NCBI GenBank assembly: GCA_001767525.1
Contig: MELF01000027.1
Location: 1-64,000 of the forward strand
Length of the DNA stretch: 64,000 bases
Direction: 5' to 3'
Origin: Acidobacteria bacterium RIFCSPLOWO2_12_FULL_68_19
GTDB taxonomy: Bacteria; Acidobacteriota; Vicinamibacteria; Vicinamibacterales; UBA2999
Position numbers and translations under genes: made by a program. The notes under the pieces were generated by a model. It was not told the origin of the DNA. It ran no database searches and worked only from the letters and a program-made list of their open reading frames with translations. This document shows positions 33,188 to 42,253 of this stretch, in pieces. Position 1 is the first letter of the stretch. Each line of letters starts with the position of its first letter.

Positions 33188-33200
33188 CCGGGGGAACGTC

Positions 33201-34460
33201 ATGACCGACCGATTCGAGAGCCGTCGACAGTTGCTGAAGTGGCTGGCCGCGAGCCCGCTCGTCGCCTTTCCAGGCTTCGCGGATCTTGCGGCGCAGACGC
33301 CGGGCGTCCGACCGCCGGCGCGTCCGGAGGATCCGACCATCTGGGCGCCGCGCAGCCCGCAGGAGCTCATCGCGACGCCGGAGGACGCGATCAACGTCTT
33401 CGATTTCGAGCCGGTGGCGCGCAGGAACGTGCCCCCGGCACACTTCGGCTACATGGCCTCCGGCATCGACGACGAAGTGACGCTCCGGGCGAACCGCGAG
33501 GGGTTCCAGAAGTTCCAGCTCCGGCCTCGGCGCCTGGTCGACGTCAGCAAGGTCGACATGAGCACCGACATCCTCGGAACGCGATACGCATCGCCCATCG
33601 TCATTGCGCCGGTCGGCGGTCATCGTGCCTACAATCCTGGCGGCGAACTGGCGGTCGCCCGGGCCGCGAAGGCCGGCGGGCACCTGATGATCCTCTCGAC
33701 GCAGGCCTCGACCTCGCCCGAGGACGTGATGGCGGCGCGGGGCGGGCCGATCTGGTTCCAGCTCTACGCAACCAACAAGTGGGAGGTCACCAAGGGGCTG
33801 CTGGCGCGGGCGGAGCGCGCCGGCTGTCCGGTCGTGGCGGTGACCATCGATCGCAACGGCGGCCGCAACCAGGAAACGCTCTTCCGCCTGCAGCGCACCG
33901 ATACGCGCGACTGCTCCATGTGCCACGACCGCGGCAGCCTGGCGGCGAACTATCGCACCCGGCCCATCTACGAGGGCATCGACCTGTCGGGCCTCACCAA
34001 CATCCAGTCGTCGGCGCTGACGTGGGACTCCGTCAAGCGGATCCGCGAGACGACGAAGATGAAGGTCGTCCTCAAAGGGATTCTCGCGCACGAGGACGCC
34101 GAGCTCGCCGTCAAGGCGGGCGTTGACGGGATCATCGTCTCCAATCACGGGGCCCGGAGCGAGGACAGCGGGCGCTCGACGATCGACGCGCTGCCCGACA
34201 TCGTCGAGGCGGTTCGCGACCGCATGCCGGTGCTCGTCGACAGCGGCTTCCGCCGCGGCACCGACATCGCGAAGGCGCTCTGCATGGGGGCGACGGCGGT
34301 CGCCGTCGGGCGGCCGTACATCTGGGGGCTCGGCGCGTTCGGTCAGCCCGGCGTGGAAAAGGTGCTGGCGATCCTGCGCACGGAGCTCTTCGCCATCATG
34401 CAGCAGGTGGGCGCCCCCACGCTCGGGCACCTCGTCCCGTCGATGGTGCGCCGCGCCTGA
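33201..34460 (+). CDS. Exported FMN-dependent alpha-hydroxy-acid oxidase/dehydrogenase
   Basis: The glycolate/lactate oxidase family barrel is clear: SPIVIAPVGGHRAYNPGGE, WFQLYATNKW, catalytic His in IIVSNHGARSEDS, FMN-phosphate loop VLVDSGFRRGTDI and AVGRPYIWGL. The N-terminus (SRRQLLKWLAASPL) reads as a Tat signal, so the flavoenzyme is probably folded in the cytoplasm and exported. It would oxidise a 2-hydroxy acid such as lactate or mandelate. Length 419 aa; start 33201 follows GGGGGAACGTC. Operonic with the esterase just upstream. Confidence 0.92.
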   Translation: MTDRFESRRQLLKWLAASPLVAFPGFADLAAQTPGVRPPARPEDPTIWAPRSPQELIATPEDAINVFDFEPVARRNVPPAHFGYMASGIDDEVTLRANREGFQKFQLRPRRLVDVSKVDMSTDILGTRYASPIVIAPVGGHRAYNPGGELAVARAAKAGGHLMILSTQASTSPEDVMAARGGPIWFQLYATNKWEVTKGLLARAERAGCPVVAVTIDRNGGRNQETLFRLQRTDTRDCSMCHDRGSLAANYRTRPIYEGIDLSGLTNIQSSALTWDSVKRIRETTKMKVVLKGILAHEDAELAVKAGVDGIIVSNHGARSEDSGRSTIDALPDIVEAVRDRMPVLVDSGFRRGTDIAKALCMGATAVAVGRPYIWGLGAFGQPGVEKVLAILRTELFAIMQQVGAPTLGHLVPSMVRRA

Positions 34461-34499
34461 AGGGTACGTGGCGTCCGGCCGCGGCGGGACTGCCGGCAG

Positions 34500-35363
34500 C
34501 TACTGCCTCGGCGGCTCATCCTTGAGGAGCCAGGTGTCCGGGGGCATGTTCCCCTCCATGCAAGCCGACTCCCACGCTTCCTCGTAGGGCCGTCGCTTGT
34601 GGGCGACGCGCATCGTCCAGGGGCGGGTGAACACGGTCGGATCCTCGATGGTCGCCTCGTAGTTCATCGTGTCGGCGTCGACGAACGTGAGCCGCTCGAT
34701 CAGGTGCGCGTTGTCGCTCAGGAAGTCTCCGGTGAAGCTGAGACGGGTGCCCCTGATGTTGGTGGTATCGATCACCAGCGTGTTCCCCTCCCAGCGGCCG
34801 CGGCTGTGGCCCATCCACAGCTTCACGTAGGACGCGACGGGCGGCCGGTTGTCGAGCGGAATATAGCGGTAGGCGTGGTACTCGTCCCAGATGATGAGGA
34901 CTGCGCCGGGAAGCTGAATGATCCGGTGCGGCGGGACGGAGGTGTACAGCCGGGGGACGCCGGAGAGCAGACAGCGATGCTGCGGGTCGATGTGCTCGGG
35001 CCTGGTCGGCCGGTCGTAGACACTCTCCTGCTGCTTCTGCAGGGCAGCCGCCCACGGCTGATACGGCACCAGGCCGTCTGGCGGATCGATGATCCGGCTC
35101 GGTACCCGGAGCTCTCTGCCGCTAATCCGCCTCTCCAGGTCGGCGCCTCCGCTGATCGGATTGCTCAGCGAGACCGAGCCACCCGGTGCCGCCGCCCAGA
35201 TCCCCTGGACGTCGGGCTGCCCGTCGGCCATCCGCGCCGGCGGCCATGGTCGGGAAACAGGGCGACTTTCGGCGCCCTGACCTTCCTGTCCGACAGCCGG
35301 CGCCGTCGCGGACAGGAAGACGACGCCCACCCCGATGGTCACCATCATGCGTCCGGTTCTCAT
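34500..35363 (-). CDS. Secreted protein of an uncharacterised acidobacterial family
   Basis: A 287-aa protein with a signal peptide (APAVGQ). Blocks seen in a large unnamed family: DGQPDVQGIWAAA, CLLSGVPRLYT, IIQLPGAVLIIWDEYHAYRYI, GRWEGNTLVIDTTNIRG, ERLTFVDADTMNYEATIEDP and FTRPWTMRV. A paralogue is at 60733-61539. No catalytic motif is known to me; secretion and conservation are all I can support. Convergent with the hydroxy-acid oxidase. Confidence 0.8.
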   Translation of the reverse strand: MRTGRMMVTIGVGVVFLSATAPAVGQEGQGAESRPVSRPWPPARMADGQPDVQGIWAAAPGGSVSLSNPISGGADLERRISGRELRVPSRIIDPPDGLVPYQPWAAALQKQQESVYDRPTRPEHIDPQHRCLLSGVPRLYTSVPPHRIIQLPGAVLIIWDEYHAYRYIPLDNRPPVASYVKLWMGHSRGRWEGNTLVIDTTNIRGTRLSFTGDFLSDNAHLIERLTFVDADTMNYEATIEDPTVFTRPWTMRVAHKRRPYEEAWESACMEGNMPPDTWLLKDEPPRQ

Positions 35364-35512
35364 GTGGAAACTCCTCGCGGAATCGTGATGAGCCGAGGCG
35401 ACCGACTGCGACGCCCAAGCGTAGGGCAGGGGTGAGCGGCTGTCAATCGCGCCACAGGAGGAAGGGAACCCTTCGTGTTGACAGGCAGGCGAGAGGCGAC
35501 CACCATCTCGGT

Positions 35513-36682
35513 GTGCAGCGATACAGCATCCTCCGAACGACGTCGATCGCCACAGCGCTCGGGGCGATCGGCGTTGTCATCGTGTGCGCCGGCATCGCGG
35601 ATGGTCTGGCGCAGCCGCGGGCGCAGGTGCCGAAGTTCCAGTACGACCCGAGCTTCCCGCAGCCGCTCCCGGAGAACTGGGCGATTGGCGCGATCGGCGG
35701 GATGGCCGTCGACAGCCGCGACCACATCTGGGTGCTGCACCGGCCCGGTCCGCTGCGGTCGAACGAGCGTTTCTCCGGCGCGGGCTCGAATCCTCCAAAG
35801 GCGGAGTGCTGCATTCCGGCGCCGCCCGTGCTCGAGTTCGATCAGGACGGCCGGCTCGTGTCGTCGTGGGGCGGCCCGGGCGCCGGGTACGAGTGGCCGC
35901 AGATCGAGCACGGGATCTTCGTCGACCACAAGGACAACGTCTGGATTGCCGGGAGCGGCGAGAAGGACTCCCACGTGCTCGAGTTCACGCGCGACGGCAC
36001 GTTCCTCGCGCAGTTCGGCCGCCAGGGGCGCAGCCGCGGCAGCGCCGACCGGGAGAACCTCGGCGGCCCCGCCAATCTGACGGTCGATCCGGGGGCCAAC
36101 GAGCTCTACGTCGCCGACGGCTACCGCAACCGGCGGGTCGTCGTGCTCGACGCCGCCACACTGGCGGTCAAGCGGCTGTGGGGCGCCTACGGGAACACGC
36201 CCGACGACGGCGATCTCGGGCCGTACAATCCCGACGCACCGCCGTCGCAGCAGTTCCGGCTGCCGCACAACGTGGCGGTTTCGCGCGACGGCCTCGTTTA
36301 CGTGTCGGACCGGCCGAACAATCGGATTCAGGTCTTCAGGAAGGACGGCACGTTCGTCAAGGAAGGATTCGTCGCCCGGCGCACCTTCCTCGCCGGCGCC
36401 GCCTCGGGCCTCGCCTTCTCGCCGGATCAGCGCTTCCTCTACGTGATCGACGGCGCCAACCACCACGTCTGGATCCTGCGGCGCGACACGCTCGAAGTGG
36501 TGGATCGCTTCGGCCAGCAGGGGATCTTCGGCGGGTCGCTCAACGTGCCGCACGCGCTGGCGACCGACAGAGGCGGCAACGTCTACGTCGGCGAGAACTT
36601 CGACGGACGCCGGTTCCAGCGGTTCGTCTACAAAGGGATGGGCGCGCCGACCGGCCGGCTGCTTCCACCCGAACGGCCGTAG
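35513..36682 (+). CDS. Secreted NHL-repeat propeller
   Basis: A 389-aa protein with an N-terminal signal anchor and six NHL-type blades: GGMAVDSRDHIWVLHRPG, HGIFVDHKDNVWIAG, LTVDPGANELYVADGYRNRRVVV, LPHNVAVSRDGLVYVSDRPNNRIQVF, SPDQRFLYVIDGANHHVWIL. The start is unsure: GTG 35513 lacks a good ribosome site. Paired CC in 'PPKAECCIPAPP'. Same family as 23515 and 37161. Role unknown; often ligand binding or lyase. Confidence 0.8.
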   Translation: MQRYSILRTTSIATALGAIGVVIVCAGIADGLAQPRAQVPKFQYDPSFPQPLPENWAIGAIGGMAVDSRDHIWVLHRPGPLRSNERFSGAGSNPPKAECCIPAPPVLEFDQDGRLVSSWGGPGAGYEWPQIEHGIFVDHKDNVWIAGSGEKDSHVLEFTRDGTFLAQFGRQGRSRGSADRENLGGPANLTVDPGANELYVADGYRNRRVVVLDAATLAVKRLWGAYGNTPDDGDLGPYNPDAPPSQQFRLPHNVAVSRDGLVYVSDRPNNRIQVFRKDGTFVKEGFVARRTFLAGAASGLAFSPDQRFLYVIDGANHHVWILRRDTLEVVDRFGQQGIFGGSLNVPHALATDRGGNVYVGENFDGRRFQRFVYKGMGAPTGRLLPPERP

Positions 36683-36698
36683 GCGCCGGCGAGAGGGC

Positions 36699-37085
36699 CT
36701 ACTTCTCGTCAGGCTTCACGACGTCGAGCAGCGAGTCGTGAATCCAGCCGTTGTCCTCGTTCTTGTACCAGCGCATCACCAGGCCGGTCTTCCTGAGCGC
36801 CGGCGATATCCCCACGTGAACCCATTCTCCCCGGCGGCCGAGCACCGGCAGCACCGTCCCCTTCGGAGCGAGGACGATCACTTCGTTCACCGTGGTCGGA
36901 CCCATGTGGACGTTGGCATGGCCGGTCTTCACCCGGACGCGCTCGCCCGTGGGTGGAGGCGCCTGGGTCACCGCGGGCTGGCCCTGACCACCGCGGCCGC
37001 GCTGGGCGTCAGCGGCAGTCGGAAGCATCAGAGCGAGGGCCAGCACACACGAAAAGGCCGCGGCACGAGCGGTTGCTGGGCGCAT
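36699..37085 (-). CDS. Exported SH3-like (SH3b) domain protein
   Basis: A 128-aa protein: signal peptide (PTAADA), a Gly/Gln/Pro-rich linker, then a bacterial SH3b fold (VRVKTGHANVHMGPTTVNEVIVLAPKGTVLPVLGRRGEWVHVGI...GWIHDSLL). Such domains bind cell-wall peptides or act as protein-protein modules. It sits between two NHL genes and is divergent from the second. Confidence 0.8.
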   Translation of the reverse strand: MRPATARAAAFSCVLALALMLPTAADAQRGRGGQGQPAVTQAPPPTGERVRVKTGHANVHMGPTTVNEVIVLAPKGTVLPVLGRRGEWVHVGISPALRKTGLVMRWYKNEDNGWIHDSLLDVVKPDEK

Positions 37086-37160
37086 GACCGGATAGTCAAC
37101 ACCCCGGCAGCCGTCGTGTCAAGGAATGCTACGATACGCTCCCAATCGAGGAGTGATCCC

Positions 37161-38384
37161 ATGCGCGCTATGCCGCTTGTCGTCGCGACGTCGCTGGTGC
37201 TAGGTGCGTTCGTGCTCATCGGCGAGGTGTCGAACACCGGTCAGGTCCAGGCCCGGCAGACCGTCACGAAAGTCGACATGGGGGATTACGAGCCCGTGGT
37301 CCCCTGGCCGAGGCCTCTGCCCGACACCGACCTCTCCCACACCGGGTGGACGTGGGGGTCGGGCGCGGGCGTCTGGGCGGAGAACCCGAACAAGGTCTGG
37401 GTGATGCAGCGGAGCGAAATCGCGCTGCCGCAGGGGGCCGAACCCTGGATCTGCGCCTGCCTGCTGACCCCGCGCCGGACCAACACCGGCCGGCGCGACT
37501 ATTCCGGGAATTCGTACCCCTACCAGATGCGCCGTCACCACCTGGTGTTCGCCGTGGACGGCACCGGCAACACGATCGAGGAGTGGCTGCGGCACGACCG
37601 GTACCTCGCGCCTCCGCGCGGCAGCGGGCTCGGGGAAATGGGCCGCGGGCCGCACAAGATTCTCATGAACCCGTACGATCCGCAGAAACGCATCTGGATC
37701 GTCGACGACGACATGCACGAGATCAACATCTTCACCAACGACGGCACGCTGCTGAAGACGATGGGCGAGCGCGGCGTGCCGGGACGCGGACCCAACAATT
37801 TCAATCGGCCCACCGACATCGCCTGGCTGCCCGACGGCACCTTCTTCGTGGCCGACGGCTACGCCGGCACGCGCGTGGCGAAGTACGATCGGAACGGCAA
37901 GTTCCTCATGGACTGGGGGCGGCCGCCGGTCGATCCGGACAACCCGAAGGCGTACGAGTTCTGGTCGGTGCACAGCATCGGCATCAGCCGCGACCGCCGC
38001 CTCTTCGTCGCCGACCGCGAGCATCACCGGATGCAGGTGTTCGACGAGAACGGGAAGTTCCTGGCGATGTGGCCCACCGGCTACAACTCGTCGGTGCTCG
38101 CCCACATCGTGACCGACGACGACTTCGTGTGGGTGGCCGACTGGACGACGGATCGCCTCGTCAAATACGACCTCGAGGGGCACTACATCCTCGACATCGG
38201 CGGCCACGGCGCCCTGCCGGGGCAGTTCGACGGCGTCCACCAGATCCACGTCGACGCCGAGCGCAACCTGTACGTGACGGAGGTGCAGAACGATCGCTCG
38301 CAGAAGTTCCGGCCCAAGCCGAACGCCGACCCGAACAAGATCGTCGGGCCGATGGCGGTCGTCGGTCCGAAGAGTTCCAGGTAG
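37161..38384 (+). CDS. Secreted NHL-repeat propeller
   Basis: A 407-aa protein with signal peptide and NHL blades similar to the 23515 protein: HKILMNPYDPQKRIWIVDDDMHEINIF, AWLPDGTFFVADGYAGTRVAKY, HSIGISRDRRLFVADREHHRMQVF, GVHQIHVDAERNLYVTEVQNDRSQKF. ATG 37161 follows GAGGAG. The stop lies ten bases before the left copy of the 40-bp direct repeat that bounds the low-GC island. Confidence 0.83.
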   Translation: MRAMPLVVATSLVLGAFVLIGEVSNTGQVQARQTVTKVDMGDYEPVVPWPRPLPDTDLSHTGWTWGSGAGVWAENPNKVWVMQRSEIALPQGAEPWICACLLTPRRTNTGRRDYSGNSYPYQMRRHHLVFAVDGTGNTIEEWLRHDRYLAPPRGSGLGEMGRGPHKILMNPYDPQKRIWIVDDDMHEINIFTNDGTLLKTMGERGVPGRGPNNFNRPTDIAWLPDGTFFVADGYAGTRVAKYDRNGKFLMDWGRPPVDPDNPKAYEFWSVHSIGISRDRRLFVADREHHRMQVFDENGKFLAMWPTGYNSSVLAHIVTDDDFVWVADWTTDRLVKYDLEGHYILDIGGHGALPGQFDGVHQIHVDAERNLYVTEVQNDRSQKFRPKPNADPNKIVGPMAVVGPKSSR

Positions 38385-38393
38385 CGGCGCGGC

Positions 38394-38433
38394 TCACCGG
38401 CCGTCGAGCTACCGCCAGCCGTCGCCCGGTGTG
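38394..38433 (+). repeat. Left copy of a 40-bp direct repeat flanking a low-GC island
   Basis: TCACCGGCCG.. to ..GCCCGGTGTG; 36 of 40 bases match 42254-42293 in the same orientation, with the last 22 bases identical. Between the copies base composition is visibly lower in GC. Could be attachment or duplication scars. Confidence 0.75.
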
Positions 38434-38617
38434 ATGTGATTACGCTGCCTTCTTCACCGCCTTCATCTCTCGATAGAGGTCGCCCCCCGCAGGTTGACAA
38501 GACGAGCGACGGTCCTGCGACGGGCTCGAGCGGCCCGCACTCCCAAGGGGTTGCACCCCAGCGATGCGGCCAGCCCTCGGAGAAATCGCACGGTGGATCA
38601 ACCCGGCGAAGTCGGCC
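38434..38617. other. Gap at the left island edge, gene tail remnant
   Basis: No full gene. On the minus strand a short open stretch ends in LYREMKAVKKAA and a stop near 38447, reading like the C-terminus of a lost protein, but I cannot name it. Nothing else is visible. Confidence 0.25.
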
Positions 38618-39121
38618 TCACCGAATCACCCGGACGAAGTGGCTGCCAAAGAAGACAGACCCGTCCGAGAGCTGTCCTCCAACCCACAGTTCGACTCTCT
38701 GGCCCAGCCGGACATCCTCGAGTTGCTGCACGTCACACTTGACGATCAGCTTCTTGGCCACGACCAGCGCATTCACCGCCGGTGCCCCCTGACAGACGAC
38801 CGTAGACACATCAACGTCGGCCGGAGCGTAGGGCTCGGGAAGCTCCACGAAAGCGCTGGACACGCCCCGGCTCCTCAGATTGACGACTTCCGGATCGATC
38901 TTCACGGTTGCCGGGACGATGACGCGGAATGGTGGCGGCGGGGGCGTCACTTCGGAGACCACCGGATTGAACCAGAAATCGTAGCGAGTGTCGCTGTACC
39001 GTGACCCCCAATCGACCGCGTTGTCGGCTGTAAAAATGACGGTGATGCCGGGGCCGTTGATAGTGGCGGACGTTCCGCTGACCGTCGGAAACCTCTCCCA
39101 GCGAGACCACGCGATTATGAC
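38618..39121 (-). pseudogene. Out-of-frame C-terminal part of a surface protein
   Basis: This frame has no plausible start codon near its beginning, yet it reads as protein from the stop of the upstream gene (VIIAWSRWERFPTV, ITVIFTADNAVDWGS, DFWFNPVVSEVTPPPPP). It ends with a domain common at the C-termini of secreted surface proteins: VKIDPEVVNLRSRG, ADVDVSTVVCQGAP, VELWVGGQLSDGSVF. It is in the -1 frame relative to the gene at 39115-39888, so the two are probably one gene split by a frameshift (mutation, sequencing error or programmed). A GTG at 38962 could start the last 114 residues alone, but has no ribosome site. Confidence 0.55.
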
Positions 39122-39888
39122 CCCGGAACGAAGAGGGGCGAACCGAGCAGATCCTCCGACTTGACGGCCCGCAGGATCGCCTGGAATGTATAAGTGTCGC
39201 CGACGGTGAAATCCCGAGGATGGATGTTCCAGGATGCAGAGACACCGTCAATGGAGCTGTGCCACCCTGGGACCAGAGTCTGGCTGACGAATTGCCCCGT
39301 CACGAGACGGTGTGTGTCGTACGCAATCACCGGACTTGCGATCGCGACGTGCAGGTTGTTCGCACCAGCAGGCGGAGGCTCCTCGATCATGACGGTCACC
39401 GTAATCGTCTGGTCCGTCACCTGTTGAGTCAGCCTCCGGGGTTCGACGGAACGCGAAGCGCTGAAACGCGGGGGTTCGGTGACCGTTTCCTCGGCATCCC
39501 AGGCGCTCAGGGGCAAGTGAGCCGGCTCGGCCACCTCAACACCGGTGAAGTCCCAGGTGTAGACACCGGTCATCGGGTCAGCCGAAAAGATGGAGGGATC
39601 GTCGGGGGAAACCCTCACCAACGGAAGCGCAGTCTCCCAACGCACGCGAGGGTTGCGCACTGTCGGCCCGCCGTCGGGGAGGTTGACCAAGTTCGTGAAC
39701 CATCGGTGGTCCCAGACCAGTGGAGTATTCTCGACGGAGTCTTCGTCCGTGAAATACCAGTTACCACGCGTCAGTTCGATGTGGACCCGATTGCCGCTGA
39801 TCTGCGCGGTGCTTTTGCCGGACAGGAACATGGCAAGAGAGAGGGCCACGAGCACCACAAGACGGGACTGAGGATTGAATCGCATCAT
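39115..39888 (-). CDS. Secreted surface protein, N-terminal part (probably frameshifted)
   Basis: A 257-aa frame with a clear signal peptide (VVLVALSLAMFLSGKSTAQ) and an extracellular beta-rich body (WYFTDEDSVENTPLVWDHRWF, VYTWDFTGVEVAEP, ITVTVMIEEPPPAGANNLHVAIASPVI). It ends abruptly at LFVPGS just where the next frame takes over. Taken with 38618-39121 it would be a protein of about 425 aa. It lies in the low-GC island and I recognise no catalytic motif. ATG 39888 is the first of two adjacent Met codons. Confidence 0.65.
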   Translation of the reverse strand: MMRFNPQSRLVVLVALSLAMFLSGKSTAQISGNRVHIELTRGNWYFTDEDSVENTPLVWDHRWFTNLVNLPDGGPTVRNPRVRWETALPLVRVSPDDPSIFSADPMTGVYTWDFTGVEVAEPAHLPLSAWDAEETVTEPPRFSASRSVEPRRLTQQVTDQTITVTVMIEEPPPAGANNLHVAIASPVIAYDTHRLVTGQFVSQTLVPGWHSSIDGVSASWNIHPRDFTVGDTYTFQAILRAVKSEDLLGSPLFVPGS

Positions 39889-39902
39889 CAATGCCCTTTC
39901 AC

Positions 39903-40055
39903 CTAATCGGACCCGGGATGTCGAGACGTCTTCCGCAGGCCCCGGACCTGTCCCGGCGTCAACCCGACAGCTCGGCGAAGCTGGTGATAGAGATTGGCCT
40001 TGCCCCGCAGCCCGACGATTCGGGAGACCGCCTCCACTTTGAGGTCGGAGTGCGC
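39903..40055 (-). pseudogene. Fragment of an AraC-family regulator (C-terminal helix-turn-helix)
   Basis: Fifty codons (AHSDLKVEAVSRIVGLRGK, ANLYHQLRRAVGLTPGQVRGL) match the last helix-turn-helix of the intact AraC protein at 49039-49734 almost residue for residue, and the DNA is also similar. The rest of the regulator is missing. It lies between two genes of the low-GC island and is evidence of a shared origin or duplication with the 49-kb regulatory locus. Confidence 0.8.
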
Positions 40056-40130
40056 TATTCGCAATGATCTCAGCATCGCCTGCGATATCAAACACTCCGA
40101 TGGTTTCGGAATACCGACCAGGCCAGACGA

Positions 40131-40757
40131 TCACCAGGTCGTTCGCGGCTTCCCAGGAACGGGCATCCGATCGCTCTTGATGATGGTCTTGGCGACCTTC
40201 TTGGCGACTTCCTCGGAACCGGAACGAAGCAGCGTGTTTCCGCTCTCGCCGAACAACAAGGTAAACACCCCCGTTTGCTGCCAAACACCCAACTTTCGCG
40301 TCGTACAGTGAAACCAGAGCACGCTCGATCCGTCAGAGACGCGCTTGATGACACCGCTCACCCTCACCTCCGCCGGGGCGCGTTCCGAGGCTGGGAGCCA
40401 TGCCCGCCGTACCTTGCTTCCCTGATCTGCTCGTGTGACCACGCCCTCCATGACAAGGTCGGTGTGGGACGTGTCGCTATCCAAGAGCGCAGCCACGGCG
40501 CTGAACCGGCGCAGGCCCTCAAGGCTGTCCACCACGCTCTCGGCGAGGGTTGTCTGCAACGCCTCCAGAAATGTCCGCTGATCGCTGAGCGATTCTCCGA
40601 CTCCAAACGTTCGCACGGCGATCGACTGGCCCGCTTTCAGGCCATCCTTGATGAGCAGCTCGTATTCCTCGCATTGGCTGAAGGCGCTTTCCGGAGCGGC
40701 AGCGAGGAGCGGAACAATCATGGCCGCGGCACGAACGAGATGATTTCTGCCCCGCAT
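40131..40757 (-). CDS. Secreted protein of unknown function
   Basis: A 208-aa protein with signal peptide (LLAAAPESAFS) followed by SIAVRTFGVGES, LQTTLAESVVDSLE, HTDLVMEGVVTRADQGSK, VSGVIKRVSDGSSVLWFHC. The order (short beta strand, helix, 'variable-envelope' strand pairs) resembles DUF4410/CsgG-like periplasmic proteins, but I would not name it. ATG 40757 follows GGAGGAG. In the low-GC island, 52 bases after the SYLF gene. Confidence 0.65.
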   Translation of the reverse strand: MRGRNHLVRAAAMIVPLLAAAPESAFSQCEEYELLIKDGLKAGQSIAVRTFGVGESLSDQRTFLEALQTTLAESVVDSLEGLRRFSAVAALLDSDTSHTDLVMEGVVTRADQGSKVRRAWLPASERAPAEVRVSGVIKRVSDGSSVLWFHCTTRKLGVWQQTGVFTLLFGESGNTLLRSGSEEVAKKVAKTIIKSDRMPVPGKPRTTW

Positions 40758-40809
40758 CTCTCCTCCTTCGCCGGCTGGCCGTTCGAGAGTTCGTGTTCGT
40801 GTCGCGAAA

Positions 40810-41865
40810 TCACATCGCAGACTGGCTGTAGCGGGTGAGAACGGAAATGAAGGCCCGGCCAACCTCCCTCGGAAGGGCCTTGCTTTCAGCCAGGATCTCT
40901 CGGCTACCGAGCTTCTTGCCGTAGAGCTTCTCGTTGACCTCCTCGGTCCTCTTCGATGTCAGTGGAAGCGTTCGACGGAAGGAATGCTTCAGACCTGAGA
41001 AACCGCTGGGGATTTCCTCAGATCGGTGGCCGATCAGCACGTCCGCGATCGATACGCCGGAGAGGATGCCGCTGGAGACCGACCACGCCAAGACGTCGGC
41101 GGCCGGTCCATCATCAGCCAGCGTAGTGTCCGTGCCGAGCGGACCTGGAACGGATCGCACGACACGAAAGTCCCTCCGCCACTCCGCATCGACACCGGCG
41201 GAAGGCTCGCCAAGGACAACGGTGCCGTCGGTCAGCATGAACTCCACGGTGCTCTCGTTCATCATGAACACGATTAGGTCAACCTTGCCGGGGCGCCCGA
41301 AGCCCCCTCCAATGATGCGTCCGACCACTATCCCGGCTGGAGCACTCCAGTCTGTTCCAACCTTCGCACGACAGGACACGAAGCCATCACCCAGTTTCCC
41401 CGCCGCCAGACCCAAGAATGCAAAGCTGACCGCCTCAGGGAAGACGGCCACACAGCGCGCCCTCCTCAAGACATCTCGCGGAATTGAACGCTCCGGGACC
41501 AGCAAGGCGTCCTCGAGTATCTCGGTGGCGCGGCTCAGGCGCCGCGTCTCAGCGTTGGCCCGTGTCGGGTTGCGCACGCCCTGCCGGCACGGGTCAATAG
41601 CGGGGCACTGCGACTCTACAACTGCAGCGCGTTCCCGCGTCCACACACCGGCGGAAGCGCCTGACAACACACCAAGCCCGATGGTCCCTTCCCCGAGGTG
41701 AAAGCTCGTCGCCACGGACTTCCTCGTCTCCCGAGCAGTGACCTCAATCTTCCGGCCTCGCCCAGGCACCATCTGTGCGAATAATGGTTGAACGTGAACG
41801 ACAACTGAGAAAAGCAAGAACGATGCAACCGCTAGCAACGGAGAGGATGGGATTCCACCTCGCAT
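40810..41865 (-). CDS. SYLF (Ysc84)-domain lipid-binding protein
   Basis: A 351-aa exported protein (signal peptide about residues 8-30). Residues about 110-300 are a SYLF/Ysc84 domain: RLSRATEILEDAL, IPRDVLRRARCVAVFPEAV, FVSCRAKVGTDWSAPAGIVVG, LIVFMMNESTVEFML. Such domains bind phosphoinositides or other lipids and membranes; bacterial members are periplasmic. ATG 41865 follows GGAGGAC. It is first in the island's minus-strand run. A 43-bp element shared with the AraC promoter lies 260 bases upstream (42126-42168). Confidence 0.85.
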   Translation of the reverse strand: MRGGIPSSPLLAVASFLLFSVVVHVQPLFAQMVPGRGRKIEVTARETRKSVATSFHLGEGTIGLGVLSGASAGVWTRERAAVVESQCPAIDPCRQGVRNPTRANAETRRLSRATEILEDALLVPERSIPRDVLRRARCVAVFPEAVSFAFLGLAAGKLGDGFVSCRAKVGTDWSAPAGIVVGRIIGGGFGRPGKVDLIVFMMNESTVEFMLTDGTVVLGEPSAGVDAEWRRDFRVVRSVPGPLGTDTTLADDGPAADVLAWSVSSGILSGVSIADVLIGHRSEEIPSGFSGLKHSFRRTLPLTSKRTEEVNEKLYGKKLGSREILAESKALPREVGRAFISVLTRYSQSAM

Positions 41866-42253
41866 GAGCTGTCCTCCGCTGGAATGCTTTCTACCGCCTG
41901 CCAGGTGCCGTCGATACGCGTGGCCCATGTGGGATGACGTACTGCTGGTGCGCAGCATAACACCGTTCCGAAACTCATCAGCAGTGGCCGGGAGGCTGCA
42001 TTTGCCCGTCCTGTCCACGCCAAGCAGAGCAACGGCACAGCCCACAATCGAGCGCCGGTTCTCGCCTTTCGCTCCGCACATCCCACACATGATCCGCGGT
42101 TCATGGCTACTATACCAACACCCTGGACAAATCCAGAAAGAGGTTTCGGATTGCAACAATCGCGTTTCGCGCGAGCACTGGCGCCCGCGCGCGCGTGCCG
42201 CTGACGGGCTCGCGGTGACCGGTATCGCCTGGCCGATCCCGGTTTCGTAAGCG
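41866..42253. other. Upstream region of the SYLF gene at the right island edge
   Basis: No convincing gene in either strand. It contains the 43-bp element at 42126-42168 and ends at the right direct repeat. Base composition changes sharply to higher GC at about 42170. Confidence 0.5.
42126..42168 (-). promoter_or_regulatory. 43-bp element shared with the AraC upstream region
   Basis: Aligns with 49875-49916 over its whole length, with only a few differences; blocks GACAAA, AGAGGTTTC and ACAATCGCGTTTC are the same in both. Each copy lies upstream of a minus-strand gene (SYLF here, AraC there). It may be a regulator-binding site or simply part of a duplicated segment. Confidence 0.6.
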
